A DNA stretch of 64,000 nt from Dolomedes plantarius (GCA_907164885.2 OU015491.1:114279580-114343579), one strand, 5' to 3'; shown: positions 13,553-26,902, counted from the first letter of the stretch. The notes: generated by a model not told the origin, from the letters alone. Numbers and translations: made by a program.

Positions 13553-14640
13553 ATGGCTCCAAAACGCAGAAACAAAAGCATCTGTGTTGAATGCAATTGC
13601 CAAAGCAGAAGAGATTGGAAATAGAGCAGCTGACAGAGAGTCCAGTATTCATGAACGTTGTGTTTGTTGATGGTGCTAGAAAAGAAAGTTCTATTAAAGA
13701 TGCCGAAAAGTAAGAGAGCAAGGAGAAGAGGGAAAGCTGCTTGGCCTCTCTTAACTGGAAACTAATTTTGAGAAATAGATTTTATAGCAGAGAAGTAAGG
13801 TCATTCTCATTATCAACAGTAAAAATACGTTTACAAGCCAGAGTTATGGCGGCGAACATTGAAGTAGACGATTTCAAAGCTGGATCCAACTGGTGATACC
13901 TATTCATGAAACGAAAAATCCTCTCCGTTCGGGCCGTAATACCGTGAGGCCAAAAACTGCCTGTTGATTGGGAGGTAAAGAAATCTTATTTCCTGAAGTT
14001 TATAGGGGACCATATTAAATGACAACAAGATTTCCACCGATTAGGTGATCACAATAGATGAGGTGCCTTTGAATTTCGAGGCAGGAATTCCTAGCAGGAC
14101 TGTCAACAAGGTTCGCGAAACTACAGTGAGTATTGTTACTTCCGGTCACAAGAAAACGTCATTTACTTTCGCCTTGTCTAGAAAGCGATGAAAAACTGAA
14201 ACCTCTGTTGGTTTTTAAAAGAAAACCTCCCCCGAAAGGAGAATTTCCCAATGCCGTTGTAATCCGATCGAACAAGAAATGATGGATGAATGAAACAGTA
14301 ATGCAACAATGGTTGAACAAAGTCTGGCGGAAAAGGAAAGGGTCTTTTTCCGATCCAAAAAGACTACTTAAATTGGACTCGATGAAGGACCACTTGTCAG
14401 AGCCTGTTAAAGTTGCAGCGAAGACTGTGTCTGCAAATTTAGCGATAATTCCCTGAGGTTTGACAAAATTTATTCAACCACTTGATTTGGCTATACACAA
14501 AGCATTCAAAGCAAGCCGAATTCGAAGTCTCTGGGAATCGTGGATGATAGAAGGTCTACATTCCTACATAAAAAGCGGAACTATGAGAAAGGCAACTTTC
14601 GTAGAAGTCAGAAGTGGGTCTCTCAAGCATAGAGAGGTGT
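13553..14640 (+). pseudogene. Pogo/Tigger-like transposase pseudogene (DDE_1)
   Basis: From ATG at 13553 the codons read MAPKRRNKS. After a frame change LNAIAKAEEIGNRAADRES matches a pogo/psq-type N-terminal helix-turn-helix. Later KIRLQARVMA and RFMKRK-like sequence (here LFMKRKILSVRA) match the CENP-B-type DNA-binding domain. The DDE_1 core is visible with VITIDEVPLNFEAG (first Asp), KLDSMKDHL (second Asp) and FIQPLDLAIHKAFK (third Asp). It ends near SYIKSGTMRKATFVEV. Several frameshifts and stops (for example a TGA just before GLTKFIQ) make it inactive. The length, about 1.1 kb, is close to that of an intact family member. Sequence from about 13260 to 13552 is probably its 5' untranslated part; terminal repeats were not confidently placed. 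Confidence 0.85.
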
Positions 14641-16162
14641 CTCCATTAAGACAATAATGTCCGATAATGTTACGATTACGCACGACACTGCGTTAGTCCT
14701 ACACAAGTTCCAATCATAAGACAGTTTCAATCTAACATTAAGAATGTTTCCGGAAATCTGTTGCACGGTTTGTGCAGTTACAATTTTTTTCTTTACATTA
14801 TTTTCGTATGTTTGAGTTCTTATCAATTAACATTTCAACGATTTGAAAAGTATTGAATCGAAAACATTTTTGTCTGTTATTTTCAGGGGACGGAGGGGAA
14901 AAAATAGACGTTTTAACCGTAAACAGCCGTTTAAAAAAATTATTGAATAACAATTTTATATTCACATTATAATTGATTATATTAAAAAACTTAGTATTAA
15001 AAGTTGTAGTTTTAATTCTTTCTTTTACATTATTTCCATAAAACATTACAAAGATGTTCTAAAGTCCTACAGAGAAATAGATGTGTTTCACTTATTTTTT
15101 TCAGAAATAATGATAAATTTTAATAGTGATGTCTTTTAAATATTTTTGCCTCACAGTGCTGCTTTTTTGAATCATTGATTATTTACATAATTTAACTTTT
15201 GAAACATAAATATTTTTTTATCTCTTCATTTCATAAGATTTATTGAAAACTATTGAGACTACGGTTATAATCGTTATCTTTCACTTTTTTCTCTTGATTG
15301 ATGAATACGCTTCACTTCTGGATTATATGCTGCCAATGGTCTGTATAAAAAACTGTCTTTAATAACAAGCAATGCAATTTTTGAAAATCTGACGAATTTT
15401 TAAATAATTTCCTCATTTTTCTAAAATAAAGAATAAAAGAGGAAATTTGTTGCGGTGATTGAAATTTTTTTTGATGTTTTTCCCATACTTTTATTACTAT
15501 CGTTTATAAGATAAATGTTTCATAATTTCGTAAGTATTACATGAGAAACAGATTACTTTTTCTATTTATTTCAGTGTATATATTGAAAATAATCGACAAC
15601 TCATTTATAATAGAAATTGGGGATTTATTTGAAATCGTTTGAGTGATCGATATAATTTATATGTAACAATTATATTTATTTACTTAGCTGTATACGGAAA
15701 ATCATATTGATTATGGACTGTTTTTTTGAAGTTAACAAACTATCACGTTATTCTCTCTCATATTCTCTAAAATGCTTTCTTTTAATTTTTTCTTAAATAT
15801 TTTTTCAATATATGTTTGTGAAAACCTTTACTTTTCTTAACACAGCTATCTTCTTATCTACTATAATTTGTAGAATTTTAAAAGTTAATATACACATCCG
15901 CATTCCTTAACTGTTATTTCAAAATACATGTAAAAAAAAATGAAACCCTGTTTATAGTGATACTTTAGAGATAAGACAAAATAACTTTTAAATCATGAAT
16001 GAGTGCTTTCTCTGTCCCATTGAAACATCATATTTGCTACTTACTGTTCCAGATCTTTCTTTTTAAAGAATTTTCATGTTTTTCAAACATTTTTCATATG
16101 TTTGGTGAATCTCTAAAAATCTTTACACAGTTTTCATTAAAATAATTACATAAGCAATAATA
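14641..16162. other. AT-rich spacer
   Basis: The first 150 bp or so may be the 3' end of the pogo-like element. No other feature is supported. Confidence 0.45.
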
Positions 16163-16247
16163 CTGTCGATTCCGGTTAATCAGACCACATCTAGGCGCGA
16201 TTATTTTGGTTTTATAACCGGCTGGTCCAATTAACCGGAATCGACTG
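16163..16247. mobile_element. 85-bp miniature inverted-repeat element
   Basis: The left end CTGTCGATTCCGGTTAAT and the right end ATTAACCGGAATCGACTG are inverted repeats of about 22 bp with one or two differences, flanked on both sides by TA (16161-16162 and 16248-16249). Ends of the CAGTCGATTCCGGTTAAT type with a TA duplication resemble pogo/jerky-type DNA transposons (family knowledge). There is no coding capacity. Confidence 0.75.
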
Positions 16248-17463
16248 TATTTACTTTTAATAAAGCATATTAACACCATGTAATATTTAGGTCACTGCGT
16301 TTCGACTAGGCAACGTAAATTCTTTGGTAATCGAATCTCATTTATCATTGAGTATTACAATTTGAAGAATAAAGATTTAAATTTTTAAAAATTACATCTT
16401 GAAATAAGTATATATCATAAAATATGATAGAGAAAATTATTTTACTCGAAAATTGGAAAATAAGATAAAATATATGCAAAATAACTCACAGCAAGTTTCG
16501 TCATAATGCATAAATCAACAAATAATTTAATTTAACAATTAGAATGTATAGTCGTTATAGAAAGATAAAATATTCTTTATTTTAATCACCTAAATGATTT
16601 CTATTAAACTATTATTTCTATAAATCACCATAGTTATGTGAAATGATATCTGCAAGTTATAGGTATGTAAGTTCTGTACATTATTCTCCTGATTATACAT
16701 GATATTTAATTCATGACTGCCCATGACAAATTGGAAATTCCCAATAGTCAAAAATGGACCTGTGTACTTCAAATGATGAATTATTAACACTTAAAATGAG
16801 CAGCTTTCACTGTTGAAATAAGATTTCATTCAAGTATATATTTTTTTTTCGCTAAAAATATATTTTTTGTGATCGATGTTGATATTTCATAGGCCACTTT
16901 TCGAATGGTGCACAAAGCTGCTTTAAAATTAAACTTTCTAAGTGTTTTACAAGACATAAATCACACAAACCTCTCATATCGAGTAGAAGATTTTGTCTAT
17001 TGTATCAGCAAACTCTTTCTATGATATTATTTGCTGAATGGGGTACTTACTGTCTTGGTTTTTCATCTCTCGTGACAACGTTATGCATTCCTTTCACTTG
17101 CATTTTCGAATAATTCAGTATCAAAAATTATTTTAATAAGGCCCGATTCTATTATCCCTTCGTCGGGAAAATTTGCTTCTTAATAATATCAGATATTACT
17201 TTCATTCAAAAATGAATAAGCAGCGTGGATTTAATTTCCTTCCAATCTATGAGATTCTTTTCATCAGAAATTAAATTTGTTTGGGGATTTATTTCGCAAT
17301 TTAACCCAGGAGTTTTCAATTTTTAATTTTCTTCAAATATCAGAAAAAGAAAAAAAAAAGTTAATAATCTTCGTTGTGAATCTCTTAATTCATTGGCTCA
17401 ATAATTATGATATCTGGAGGAAATAATTGGGAAACAATCACTCAATTAGTAAAACAAATACCA
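16248..17463. other. AT-rich spacer
   Basis: No supported feature. Confidence 0.45.
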
Positions 17464-17818
17464 GGGGCTCGAGGTAGCCTATTTATAGCGATTAGGATTT
17501 CGGAGCTGAGGGTGCCAGGATCGAATCCCAAAAGGCTCCACCAAATATCTCCATGTCTAGGCCGATATGGGCATGTTTAGTCCGTAGACCGGAAAGTACC
17601 TTTGTGAGGTCAGATAGGGTGGGAGAGGGTACGATCCCCTCTAGATGTCGTTCCTGTCGGTGCTCTTTCGACATTGAGGTGGCACCTGGCTAACTCGAAC
17701 ACCTACCCCTGTGGTACCATTATAAAACGAAACCACACCCCTCAGCCCGCAAGCCTACATGGACTTGGTCTGGAATAACTCTCGGAAAGCGATCATTAGA
17801 AGGTACAACAACAACAAA
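17464..17818 (+). mobile_element. tRNA-derived SINE (family 1)
   Basis: The 5' head looks like a degenerate tRNA: an A-box-like region near GAGGTAGCCTATTTATAGCG and a good B box, GGATCGAATCCC, at about 17520. The body contains GGTGGGAGAGGGTACGATCC and GGTACCATTATAAAACGA. The 3' end is a (CAA)n tail (ACAACAACAACAAA). Body and tail segments recur in the SINEs at 26.5 and 40.2 kb. The element is about 355 bp. Confidence 0.85.
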
Positions 17819-18499
17819 TACTATTGGGAGTGTTAGCAGAGTTTACTGTCTATAAAAGAAACTTAATTTTAAGCCTTCAAATCAATTACTTATTAATGAA
17901 ACGATTGTTCTGTAAAAACGCGGTTCATAAATAGCATCCAAATAGGTTAGAAAGTTTATTTTCAAATGTTTTTCAACAGGAAATTTCATGTATTTTTCCA
18001 TGAGAAGAGGTTTCGGTATGAATGTCTCGGATGTATTTGTGCAGCGTATCTCAATCACTAGTTTATCCGATTCAAAGACTGATAATAATGTCTATATTGC
18101 TACAGTTAAATTGAAAAATTGTGAACCAAATTACACAGTCCCATCAGTCATAATATCAATCATTTTTCCCGTTCACCAATTTCTTTAATCAATCAATCTG
18201 CTGATAAATAATTTGTCCCTCGTCACTACCGTTGTTGAATAACGTTTTAGACGTGTGTTCTTTTCATGGACATCATATATGAGATATGGCAGTCATTTGA
18301 TTTTTCTTGTAGACTAACTGAACGCTTAAATTATGTAGGTTTTGTTTAACGACTCTAATTTAAGTGGATTTCTCGTCGTTAACATTATTCCAATCTTACA
18401 ACTCAGCTCAAATTTTATGACTTTCGATTATTTTCTAAAATTACGTACAGTTTTGACATCTATAGAGTATAGCTCACTTCTACCTAGACTTCGGTGTAT
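17819..18499. other. AT-rich spacer
   Basis: No supported feature. Confidence 0.45.
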
Positions 18500-18956
18500 A
18501 TAATTTGAAGTGGCACTCTAAATGAATTTGATACAAACACAGTTTATACATGAAACAATGTTTATTGAATTCGTTGCACATATAGAATTTGCTTTTACAG
18601 CAATAAGCATACGTACTACTTGTACGTAATATAAATAATAGCATTCAATAAAAATGCACTTTGACTTACTCACAAACCAGCAGAGAGTCAAACCAGCAGT
18701 TCTGCTACGTAAAGATTGGGCCTGCTAAACACAAGCGCCGGTTAACACCTGGAACTGCTTACCTCGTAGTTCCCTCACTCTTATCTATCAACCTTAACAA
18801 CACCTTCTTCAACCTTAACAACCTTTTCATTAATCAAACTGCATGGTATTTATACCAAGCGCTTATGCCGAAATTAGCATATCTCAAGCAACTTCTTTAT
18901 TTCATTCACTCAAAAGTTCGATTCTTGTGAATCGAATCTTACGTATACCTTACACA
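18500..18956 (-). mobile_element. Possible solo LTR
   Basis: On the minus strand this segment begins TGTGTAAGG and holds a TATA-box-like TATAAATACC. It later has AATAAAA- and AATAAACA-type polyadenylation signals, the order seen in U3-R-U5 of an LTR. No partner LTR, primer-binding site or clear target duplication was found, and the 3' boundary is uncertain. It could be unique sequence. Confidence 0.25.
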
Positions 18957-19862
18957 TCCTCACTTAACTGAAAGGCTAATTTCTTAATGAATTGTTTATT
19001 CTTTATGTTAGCAATCGTAGTTTTATTTTAATTGTTACAATAAACCCCACTATTATTCCGTGGCTATCTAGATTACCTCCTTTTCGCAAAATATAATAAA
19101 GAACAATCAGCAAACTGTCTCTTCACTATGAATTTAGACACAAAAACAAATTATAAACTGTATTTTACCGTAAGCAAATATTTAACGAAACAAATACAGC
19201 CAAAAGTTGTGATTTACAGCTCATCAGTGTCAAATAGAGTATATTCTAGGCTACTCACTCAACCACCTTTGATTATTTCAAAGTAACAGATCATTCCAGG
19301 AATATTCATTCCCGAGAACCCATCCAATTAAATTTACAGTTGACTATGAGAGACTGGTCAAATACTGATTAAAGCTACTTTAATATTTTGCAGATGCCCA
19401 TACAGTCTCCCCTTGGATAATAGGGTATTCAATATATTTAGGATAAACACTGATGACATAACATATCTACATTGTTCACGAAAATATCTATACACTGTAT
19501 TTTGATATTTTTGATATCATACAAACGGATGAGAATAAAGGATGCATCATACATACCATAGAGTTGTAGGGTAACATTAGAAATTTGAAATCCCCCCAAA
19601 AAGTGTCCGATTTTAATTTATTAAACTGCAAAAGATTTTAATGTTTAGATATTACTTTTTAAAATAAATATATGCACATAAATTGTATTGGTGTGATACA
19701 TAAACTGCAATTAAAAAAAATATTTTATCGACATTGTATGAAAAAAAATATTCAAGCTCTTGAGAATTAATGTGAGAAACGTACTATTCCATTAAAATTA
19801 TGTATTGGATTTCTATGAAAAGGTTGTGATAAACTCCTTTAAAAGGTTATGATAAACTCCTT
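18957..19862. other. AT-rich spacer
   Basis: No supported feature. Confidence 0.45.
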
Positions 19863-20291
19863 TTACATTAAATAAAGGTTAGGAAATAAATAGCAGTACG
19901 CCTTTGGTGTTTGAGGGTGAAAAATGTTGAGTTTTCAGAAACAGGTACAGACTATGACGAAGTATCACAAGAGGAGCTAGTGGTTAATCGGGCCCAGGTC
20001 AATGTAAAGAAAGGTTAATGTTTTCCTTACATCACGCTTCATGTGCGAAACATCACAACTGATCGGTTACGATCTGCTGTTGAACGCACTTTCATCACCT
20101 TGAAACTTTGCAGGTGACTGGCGATGGTCACATTGAGCACCTTTCCTTAAATCGTCCTGAACATGATTAATAACTGATTCTCTTGTGATATTTCGTCGTA
20201 ATCTGTACCTGTATCTGCAAATTCAACTGTTTGTTTTTTCAAACACCAAAGGCGTAGTGTTATTTATTTCCTTACCATTATTTAAATGTGG
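19863..20291. mobile_element. Long-inverted-repeat element with transposase C-terminus
   Basis: The arms are about 160 bp. The left arm contains AGGAAATAAATAGCAGTACG and CGCCTTTGGTGTTTG; the right arm contains CAAACACCAAAGGCG and CTATTTATTTCCTTA-like sequence. The homology continues through ACAGGTACAGACTATGACGA and TCACAAGAG to the region around 20025/20130. Between and partly within the arms lies a transposase C-terminus (entry at 20041). Exact outer ends are uncertain by about 10 bp. Confidence 0.8.
20041..20170 (+). pseudogene. Mariner-like transposase C-terminal remnant
   Basis: The plus strand reads VRNITTDRLRSAVERTFITL, a frame break, then VTGDGHIEHLSLNRPEHD and a stop. This resembles the end of mariner-like transposases with a (C/R)VTxGxHIEHL motif. 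The last dozen codons (from EHLSL) lie in the right inverted arm, and a degenerate inverted copy is in the left arm. No catalytic residues are present. Confidence 0.65.
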
Positions 20292-20391
20292 TTCAATGAG
20301 AAGGCAATCAAAAACTATTCAACAAATGTTCAAATTGTTTATGTATTCCCTACTGGTCATTTATTTTGTAAAATTTAATGTTTTTTCATGA

Positions 20392-20553
20392 AATGTGCCT
20401 TCTGGTGGACATTTTTGAACTATTTTTTCTTCAAAAATCCGTGAGCGCATCTCCTCTATAGTCTATATGCCCAATGTGGCTACATTCCGTTTACCCGTTA
20501 TAGCTGTAGGAGGCTGTTTATAGGGGATGTTTAATGATAACCACCCTGTAATA
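20392..20553 (+). mobile_element. 3' end of a mariner-like element (candidate)
   Basis: Ends with GATAACCACCCTG followed by TA, the usual right end of CAGGGTG-type mariner-like elements. Upstream, GCCTTCTGGTGGACATTTT could encode a broken C-x-GGH transposase end. A matching left end was not found. Confidence 0.35.
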
Positions 20554-21846
20554 TCGTGAAGAAATATATATCTTTTTATGAATGTACGTGTGCGATCTTG
20601 TGTGTGATCTTTTTCAGAAGAGCTTTCGGTAAGGAGAAATTAAGGACTAGCAGTACGATTCACACTAAGCTAGACCACATGGCAAGCGGACTGTGGAGCA
20701 TCATTTAGTTTCCCAATTTCCAGTTAGGGAAGTGCTATTGAGGACTCATTGATTGTTCCGAACAGGCTGTCCAGTTGGAAGCGTAGAGAAGGCGCTCCCT
20801 TCGGCTATGCAGATGAGGAAATTGCAAGCGACGATTGTGGGAATGGTGGATCGAAAATTGGGCATTTTAAAAGAATTTTCGAGAAATTTCCGGAAAGAAG
20901 AAAGGTAATAAAAAGACGGTTTACCGGAGGAGATGGGCAGACCTTAGCGGACTATTGAACGAGCAGCTGCTCTTTGACGCAGAGACCTGTTGCGTAACTA
21001 TGGCTTTTGCTAGCCACTGCACAACGATGTGACTCACTTGTAAGCATTGTACATATTTGAAATATTTAAGTAGGAGGTCTTAATAAAGAATTGTGCATAT
21101 ATCTATAGATTTAAGTTGCTAAGCCGATTTTGGGCTGTCCGTGAGAGAAAACTACTGCATCAATTTACTTCATTTTGGTCTTAAACGAAAGATTACAACC
21201 TGTAGATTTGTCGAATTTCGTTTTTGAAACCACAATTTTTATTAATTAGCGATAATTTACAACTAAAATTTGATTTCTGCGCATGCTCCATGGTATGTTT
21301 AAATCTGGATTTAGACACTCACTGTTTCTGCACATGCTCAGTGACATGTTTTAATGATAAACACGTTTATTCCAAGGAGTGAGTCTCTCTAGATATCTCT
21401 CTGCAATTTCTATTTTTATGATAATTACGTTTGTGAAATATAAGAATAAACCTGATGGAAATTATTTCACGCTGTTTAATTAGAGATAATTTACAATTAA
21501 AAATTGCTTTCTGCGCATGCTCAGTGAAATTTTTAATTTTCTCACTAAGCACGAGGCCGCTTAAACACTTTAATTTTAATGCATTTAAATGTACACATTA
21601 ATTGTACGCATTATTTTTAACACATTAATTTTAATAATTTTTTATTTTGTTTCTGCGCATTATTATGATTTTCAACATTTGGCAATGATGTGTTAAGTAT
21701 AACGTGTGTATCAGTAGATTTATTTACTATCTAGCCCTCATGTTTTGACGAGTGCCAACTAGTTTTGAATTAAGTCTCTGTCCTCGTATATAAGAATGAA
21801 TACTTCATTGAGATTTTTGGTTTCTGTGGGCCACGTCTCCACAACC

Positions 21847-21849
<3 letters not shown>
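20554..21849. other. Unassigned spacer with short dispersed repeats
   Basis: 20640-21010 is GC-richer and has an open frame of about 69 codons (20749-20958) without any recognised domain. From 21235 to 21560 a motif TTTCTGCGCATGCTCAGTG and an ATTAGCGATAATTTACAA-type motif recur two or three times. No transposase or host gene is identified. Confidence 0.45.

Positions 21850-21881
<32 letters not shown>
21850..21881. repeat. (TA)n microsatellite
   Basis: Directly borders the left end of the Tc1 fragment; it is preceded by CCCTG, which may be the end of yet another TA-targeting element. Confidence 0.9.
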
Positions 21882-22567
<686 letters not shown>

Positions 22568-23634
22568 TCAGAGAAAGGTAATTTATAATTTAATTATTTT
22601 ATCGATATTACTTTGTTTTATTGTGAAATTACTGAATAAAATAAGTAATAACATGAAAGCTTTCTACATTTATGGTGAGAATATTAAGATGATTCTTGAT
22701 AAAGTTCCACTATGCTGGGAAATGAAAAAAAAATCTCAAAAAAAATAAAAGTGTCTTATACCATATTAAACGTTCAAGGATCAATGTTTATAATTTTTGC
22801 AATTATTGTTTAACATAAAAAATACGTAATCATCGCGTGTTTGCTGCTCATAAAAATTGATTACATGTCATTAACACGGTAAAAAAAGGGAAGCATTCTT
22901 CAACAAATATTTTATCATGTCTTTGTTCTTCTTTTATCAATAGGGAAAATAAATTAATTAAATCTCTTGTGATCTAGCACATTCTAAAGTGAAGATAATT
23001 TGCTTTAGAATCGATTGTCGACTCGTCGAAGATAAATCTTTCTATTCTTCTACGGAAAAGAAAGATAAAGTTGATAGAGAGAAAAAAAAAGAGAACACTT
23101 CTGGGAATCCATGTCTTCTATACTTAAGAAGGAAATAGTTACTCAACGAGTCACAAAGTTTCAATTATTCACGCTAAAGGTGATACCGGGGAAAAAATGG
23201 CCGTCTTGCACAGTATTAGACTTAGATCGTATTTTTTTAAATGCAGAAACGTAGGGAAAAATGAACTTCTTTCATTAAAAATGTTTTAGTGAAAGGATGT
23301 GTCGTTAGATGAGAACACTTAAAATTAGGAATAATTATAAATTTGTAGGATAGAAGATTTCCTTTCGTTAAGGGACACATTAAATAAACAAAAATGTGAT
23401 TTTATTCAGGTATATTTATGCCTGGATTCTAAGCATGGTAATAATTTCTTTAGTTTCTTTAACAGTAAAAAATTAGAAAATTTACAACCAAACTTCAGGA
23501 TTGCATGGGATATTAAAGACATACAAGAAAACATGCGGAATTTCATTTTAAAAAGATTATTTACTAATCCTCTTTTTAACCTTAATTGAACATCAATAAA
23601 TTTTTCAAATAAATTTATCTTCATATTATTACCT
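22568..23634. other. AT-rich spacer
   Basis: No gene seen. The part next to 23635 may hold the 3' untranslated end of the mariner element, but no terminal repeat could be matched there. Confidence 0.45.
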
Positions 23635-24681
23635 TCAAATAAATTTATCTCCTTCAAAATAATCGCGAAAGGATTCTATACAATTTTTCCAAAGTTTCTT
23701 CAAGTCATCAAAATACTTTTTATAGGCATTGGAACTAACCGCTCGCAAAATATGCGTAACATTTGATTTAATATCCGAGACGTTTTCAAATCTTTGTCCT
23801 TTCATGGCCATCTTAAGCTTCGTAAACAGGAAAAAATCAGATTGTGATAAGTCGGGAAAATATGGTGAGTAATTTATCACTGTAATTGAATGCATAGCAA
23901 GATATTGTATACAAAAATTGTTGTATGGTACCTAGCATTATCATGTAAAAGAAACCATTGTCTAGAATCCAACAGTTCCTTTCTAACTCTCCTTATACTG
24001 TTTCTTAATCGAAAATCCACCTCCTTGTAAAATTACTGATTATTTGTTTGATTTTCAGGAACAAATTCGTTGTGAATAAGTCCTTTGTGATTAAAAAAAT
24101 GGAATCAACATCATCTTTGATTTTGACATACGTGTTTTTTTTTGTATGGCATAAGACGGTTATTTTCATCGTGCACTTTGTGTTTTTGTTTTTGGGTCGT
24201 ATTGTGGACACCAGTTCTCATCTCCTGCTATAATACACTTTTAGAAAATTTTGTCTTGTTGCGCAGTAGTAGGCAAATCTTCCCAGCAAGCTTTTCTATC
24301 TTCATTTTGCTGTTCTGTCAAAATCCGAGACACTAAACGAGCACAAACTTTTTTCATTTTTCGATTTTCAATTAAAATTAATCTACAGCTTTCTTTGCTT
24401 ATCCCAAGTATGTCTGAAAGTTGCTGAGTTGTTACATTTGTATCAGCTTTTACCAAAGAACGAATTTTTTCGACATTTTCCTCATTCTTTGAAGTTCAAA
24501 AGCACCTTGTCTTTGTTTCATCTTCAATGCTTTCTCGCTCACATTTAAAGCGGTTGTACCACTCATAGACTTGTTTTCATGATAACGATGCATCACTATG
24601 TACTGTTCGAATTATCTCTAAAGTTATAGTAGCAGATTTACTTAATTTGGAACACAATTTAATGTTACAACGTTCTTCCAT
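23635..24681 (-). pseudogene. Mariner transposase pseudogene, near full length
   Basis: On the minus strand, from ATG at 24681: MEERCNIKLCSKLSKSAT with VYEWYNRFKCERESIEDE is the first helix-turn-helix. NVTTQQLSDILGISKESCR is the second. VCARLVSRIL, IIAGDENWCPQYDPKTK (first catalytic Asp) and YFPDLSQSDFFLFTKLKMAM (third Asp region) follow, then RDYFEGDKFI and a stop. About 1047 nt matches the usual mariner length of about 345 codons. At least two stops and several frameshifts disable it. A likely 5' terminal end is CAAGGTGCGCCCATAGAG on the minus strand, ending near 24871 next to TA; the 3' terminal repeat was not recognised. Confidence 0.88.
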
Positions 24682-24871
24682 TCCGAAGCAAAATTTTGTA
24701 CAACGACTTCTCAGTAAACGAAAATTACTACGGTGTTTTGATATGCAAATAACTAAATAACCAGTTTAAGCTATTTTTAACAAGAATTTCTAGCCAGGTG
24801 ATTATTCTTTCACTTTTTTATATTATCGCTTCATCTTTTAATTTGTCCGGTTACTCTATGGGCGCACCTTG
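24682..24871 (-). other. Mariner 5' untranslated region and terminal repeat
   Basis: Lies between the mariner start codon and GGGCGCACCTTG/TA, whose complement CAAGGTGCGCCC has the look of a mariner end. Confidence 0.5.
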
Positions 24872-25599
24872 TATATCTATGTTAGTATTTCTCCTGGAAC
24901 AAAAATACGTGCTGTAGCACATGATCACAATAAGAATTTTTTTAAAGACAATCGTACTAGACTCTTGTAAAAAATTCTCTAATTTGCAGCATTTTCAATA
25001 TGCTGAAGTTAACATAACTTACAAAATTATGAATGTATATCATTAAATGAACATATAAAAATATCATGTATATCTAGATTTAGTATAATTCCAGATGTTA
25101 TATGACTAAATGCAAAACAATATAAGTCAGGACTTACAGGAAAAAGTACAATATTGTGTAAGAACGCAGAAAAGTATATTTATAACAAGTTTCTAATAAA
25201 TTTTAAAAATTCGTGCACTTGAATTACAGCTCACGTAGAAGAAATATTTTCACCAAAACAAATCTCTTTTCAAACCAACGGAGTCATTTGTAAAATATCA
25301 AAAGGAAGATTATTTTTCCTTGTAACGAAACAACTCTTTTTTCTAAATATAGCAATCCATTTTCCCCTGGCCCGCCGCTCGGAAATCTAATATTCAGAAA
25401 AATTATTCTATCAATTCGCAGCAGAAACCTATCTCGATACTTTCTCCCGGGGAAAAGTTCTGAACTCGCATATATCAGAGTGATTTAAGCTCCCGAAGTA
25501 TCGGACATTCGTTATTGCTTTCGCCACGTATACACAGTTTTCTTGTTTTACTGTTTCGTACAGTTTTAGGGTACTTAAGCCGAAGATTTATAGATGTAA
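24872..25599. other. Spacer
   Basis: No feature recognised. The part after 25360 is GC-richer and may belong to the duplicated segment that follows. Confidence 0.4.
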
Positions 25600-26094
25600 C
25601 AACCGCGAACCTGAATCCACAGACCCTGTTTGCTTACCGCCGGCATACCGATAAGTGCTGCTGGCGTAACGCAGATGAATAGTTCGGTCCGCGTGGCAAC
25701 ACCTACCCCGGCCGCGTTTTAGAAACTTAAAGATTAGAGCGCCGTGACAGTGAAAAATTCGGAAGATTAGTTGTAAATAAGGAGAGGAATGCAAGGGGGA
25801 CATATTAATAGAAATTCGGAAATTCGGGGAGTTTTTCATCATTATCGGAGATTAAACTGAGAAAGCCGGAAGTATTTCAAATGTCTCTTATTTTTTACTC
25901 CCCGGTGGTAAAAATAAAAGATGTCTAATAGATTTTTGAACTGCATAATTTAAGAGCACACATTCATTTTAAAAACACAAATATATTTATGTCTTTGCTT
26001 GATCATATTCATCTATAGCACTTATTTATTCGTATCCTTCTATGCCATATCTTTGTACGAAATATTTTTTTCATAATCCCCGATTTAAAATATA
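25600..26094. repeat. ~750-bp tandem duplication, unit 1 (left part)
   Basis: Matches 28140-28800: ACGCAGATGAA, AAATAAGGAGAGGAATGCAAG versus AAATAAGGAGCGGAATACAAG, AAGTATTTCAAATGTC versus AAGTATTTCAAATGTG, and the Ttatttg/CATATTCATCTATAGC-like stretch. Matching points are 2458 bp apart. Removing the inserted transposon leaves about 755 bp, the same as the 747-bp period seen between 28066 and 28813. Confidence 0.75.
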
Positions 26095-26522
26095 GGGTAG
26101 ACTGGGGCTTGTTGGCCCATTTTTTTCTCCAATGTTTTTTTTAAATATTATTTTTTTAAGTTTGTACAATCAACATATTTTAAAGCATAACCACGTATGA
26201 GAAAATTTTAAAAATATTAATTAATAGTTTCTATATGAAGCTCAGCAGGACATGAAGTCACTGGGCCAACCTGATCAGTTCGATGGGGCAGTTTAGCCCT
26301 GTACGACGTTGATTTGATTTTTGGATTACTAACAGAAATGAAAAAAACACGTAAAGCATCAAATGTAATTTTAATTTGGTATATAAAAGACACAAAGGAT
26401 AAGAAAATACGTTTTGTCCAACTTAACTACTCTTTCTAACTTAACTACTCTTCACAACAATGAATGCAAATTTAAAATATCGTGACCCCAGAGGGTCCAG
26501 GAAGATTCCTTGAATTTGGTGA

Positions 26523-26902
26523 TATCCTGGGAGTGTGTTGTTGTGTTCTGACTGATAACCCTTGGCCCGACAGTATATTGTCAGTTCAAGTCCATAACAG
26601 CTGTTGGGCGGTGTGGTGCGGCTCCGGTTTTTTAATGGCACCCCAAGGGTCGGAGTCCGATTTGCCTAAAAGACTGGTCGCGTTATTTAGAGTCTAGTCA
26701 AGTGACGAAACCGGAACACTTTACCCCGCACCTCTAGATGTAAATTTGAGAACTTGGAGGACATTACAGACACGGCAGATTTTTTGTGCCCCAGCCGCCG
26801 TTTGTGTACAAGGCGGTAGATTTGTCAGCGATCGGCATCTACGCAGAGACGTTGAGATCAGTGGCTCGCTGCTTTAGCGAACCGGGCCACCATGCCCGTG
26901 CT
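26523..26902 (-). mobile_element. tRNA-derived SINE (family 1)
   Basis: On the minus strand it begins GGGCATGGTGGCCCGGTTCGC and shares with the SINE at 57.3 kb the stretch GTTCTCAAATTTAC and GAGGTGCGGGGT. It shares with the other family members the later segment GGTGCCATTAAAAAACCGGA. It ends in an ACAACAACAC tail. Its head fuses to the end of the DDE_1 reading frame, so it inserted into the transposon and supplies the present stop codon at 26858. Confidence 0.8.
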
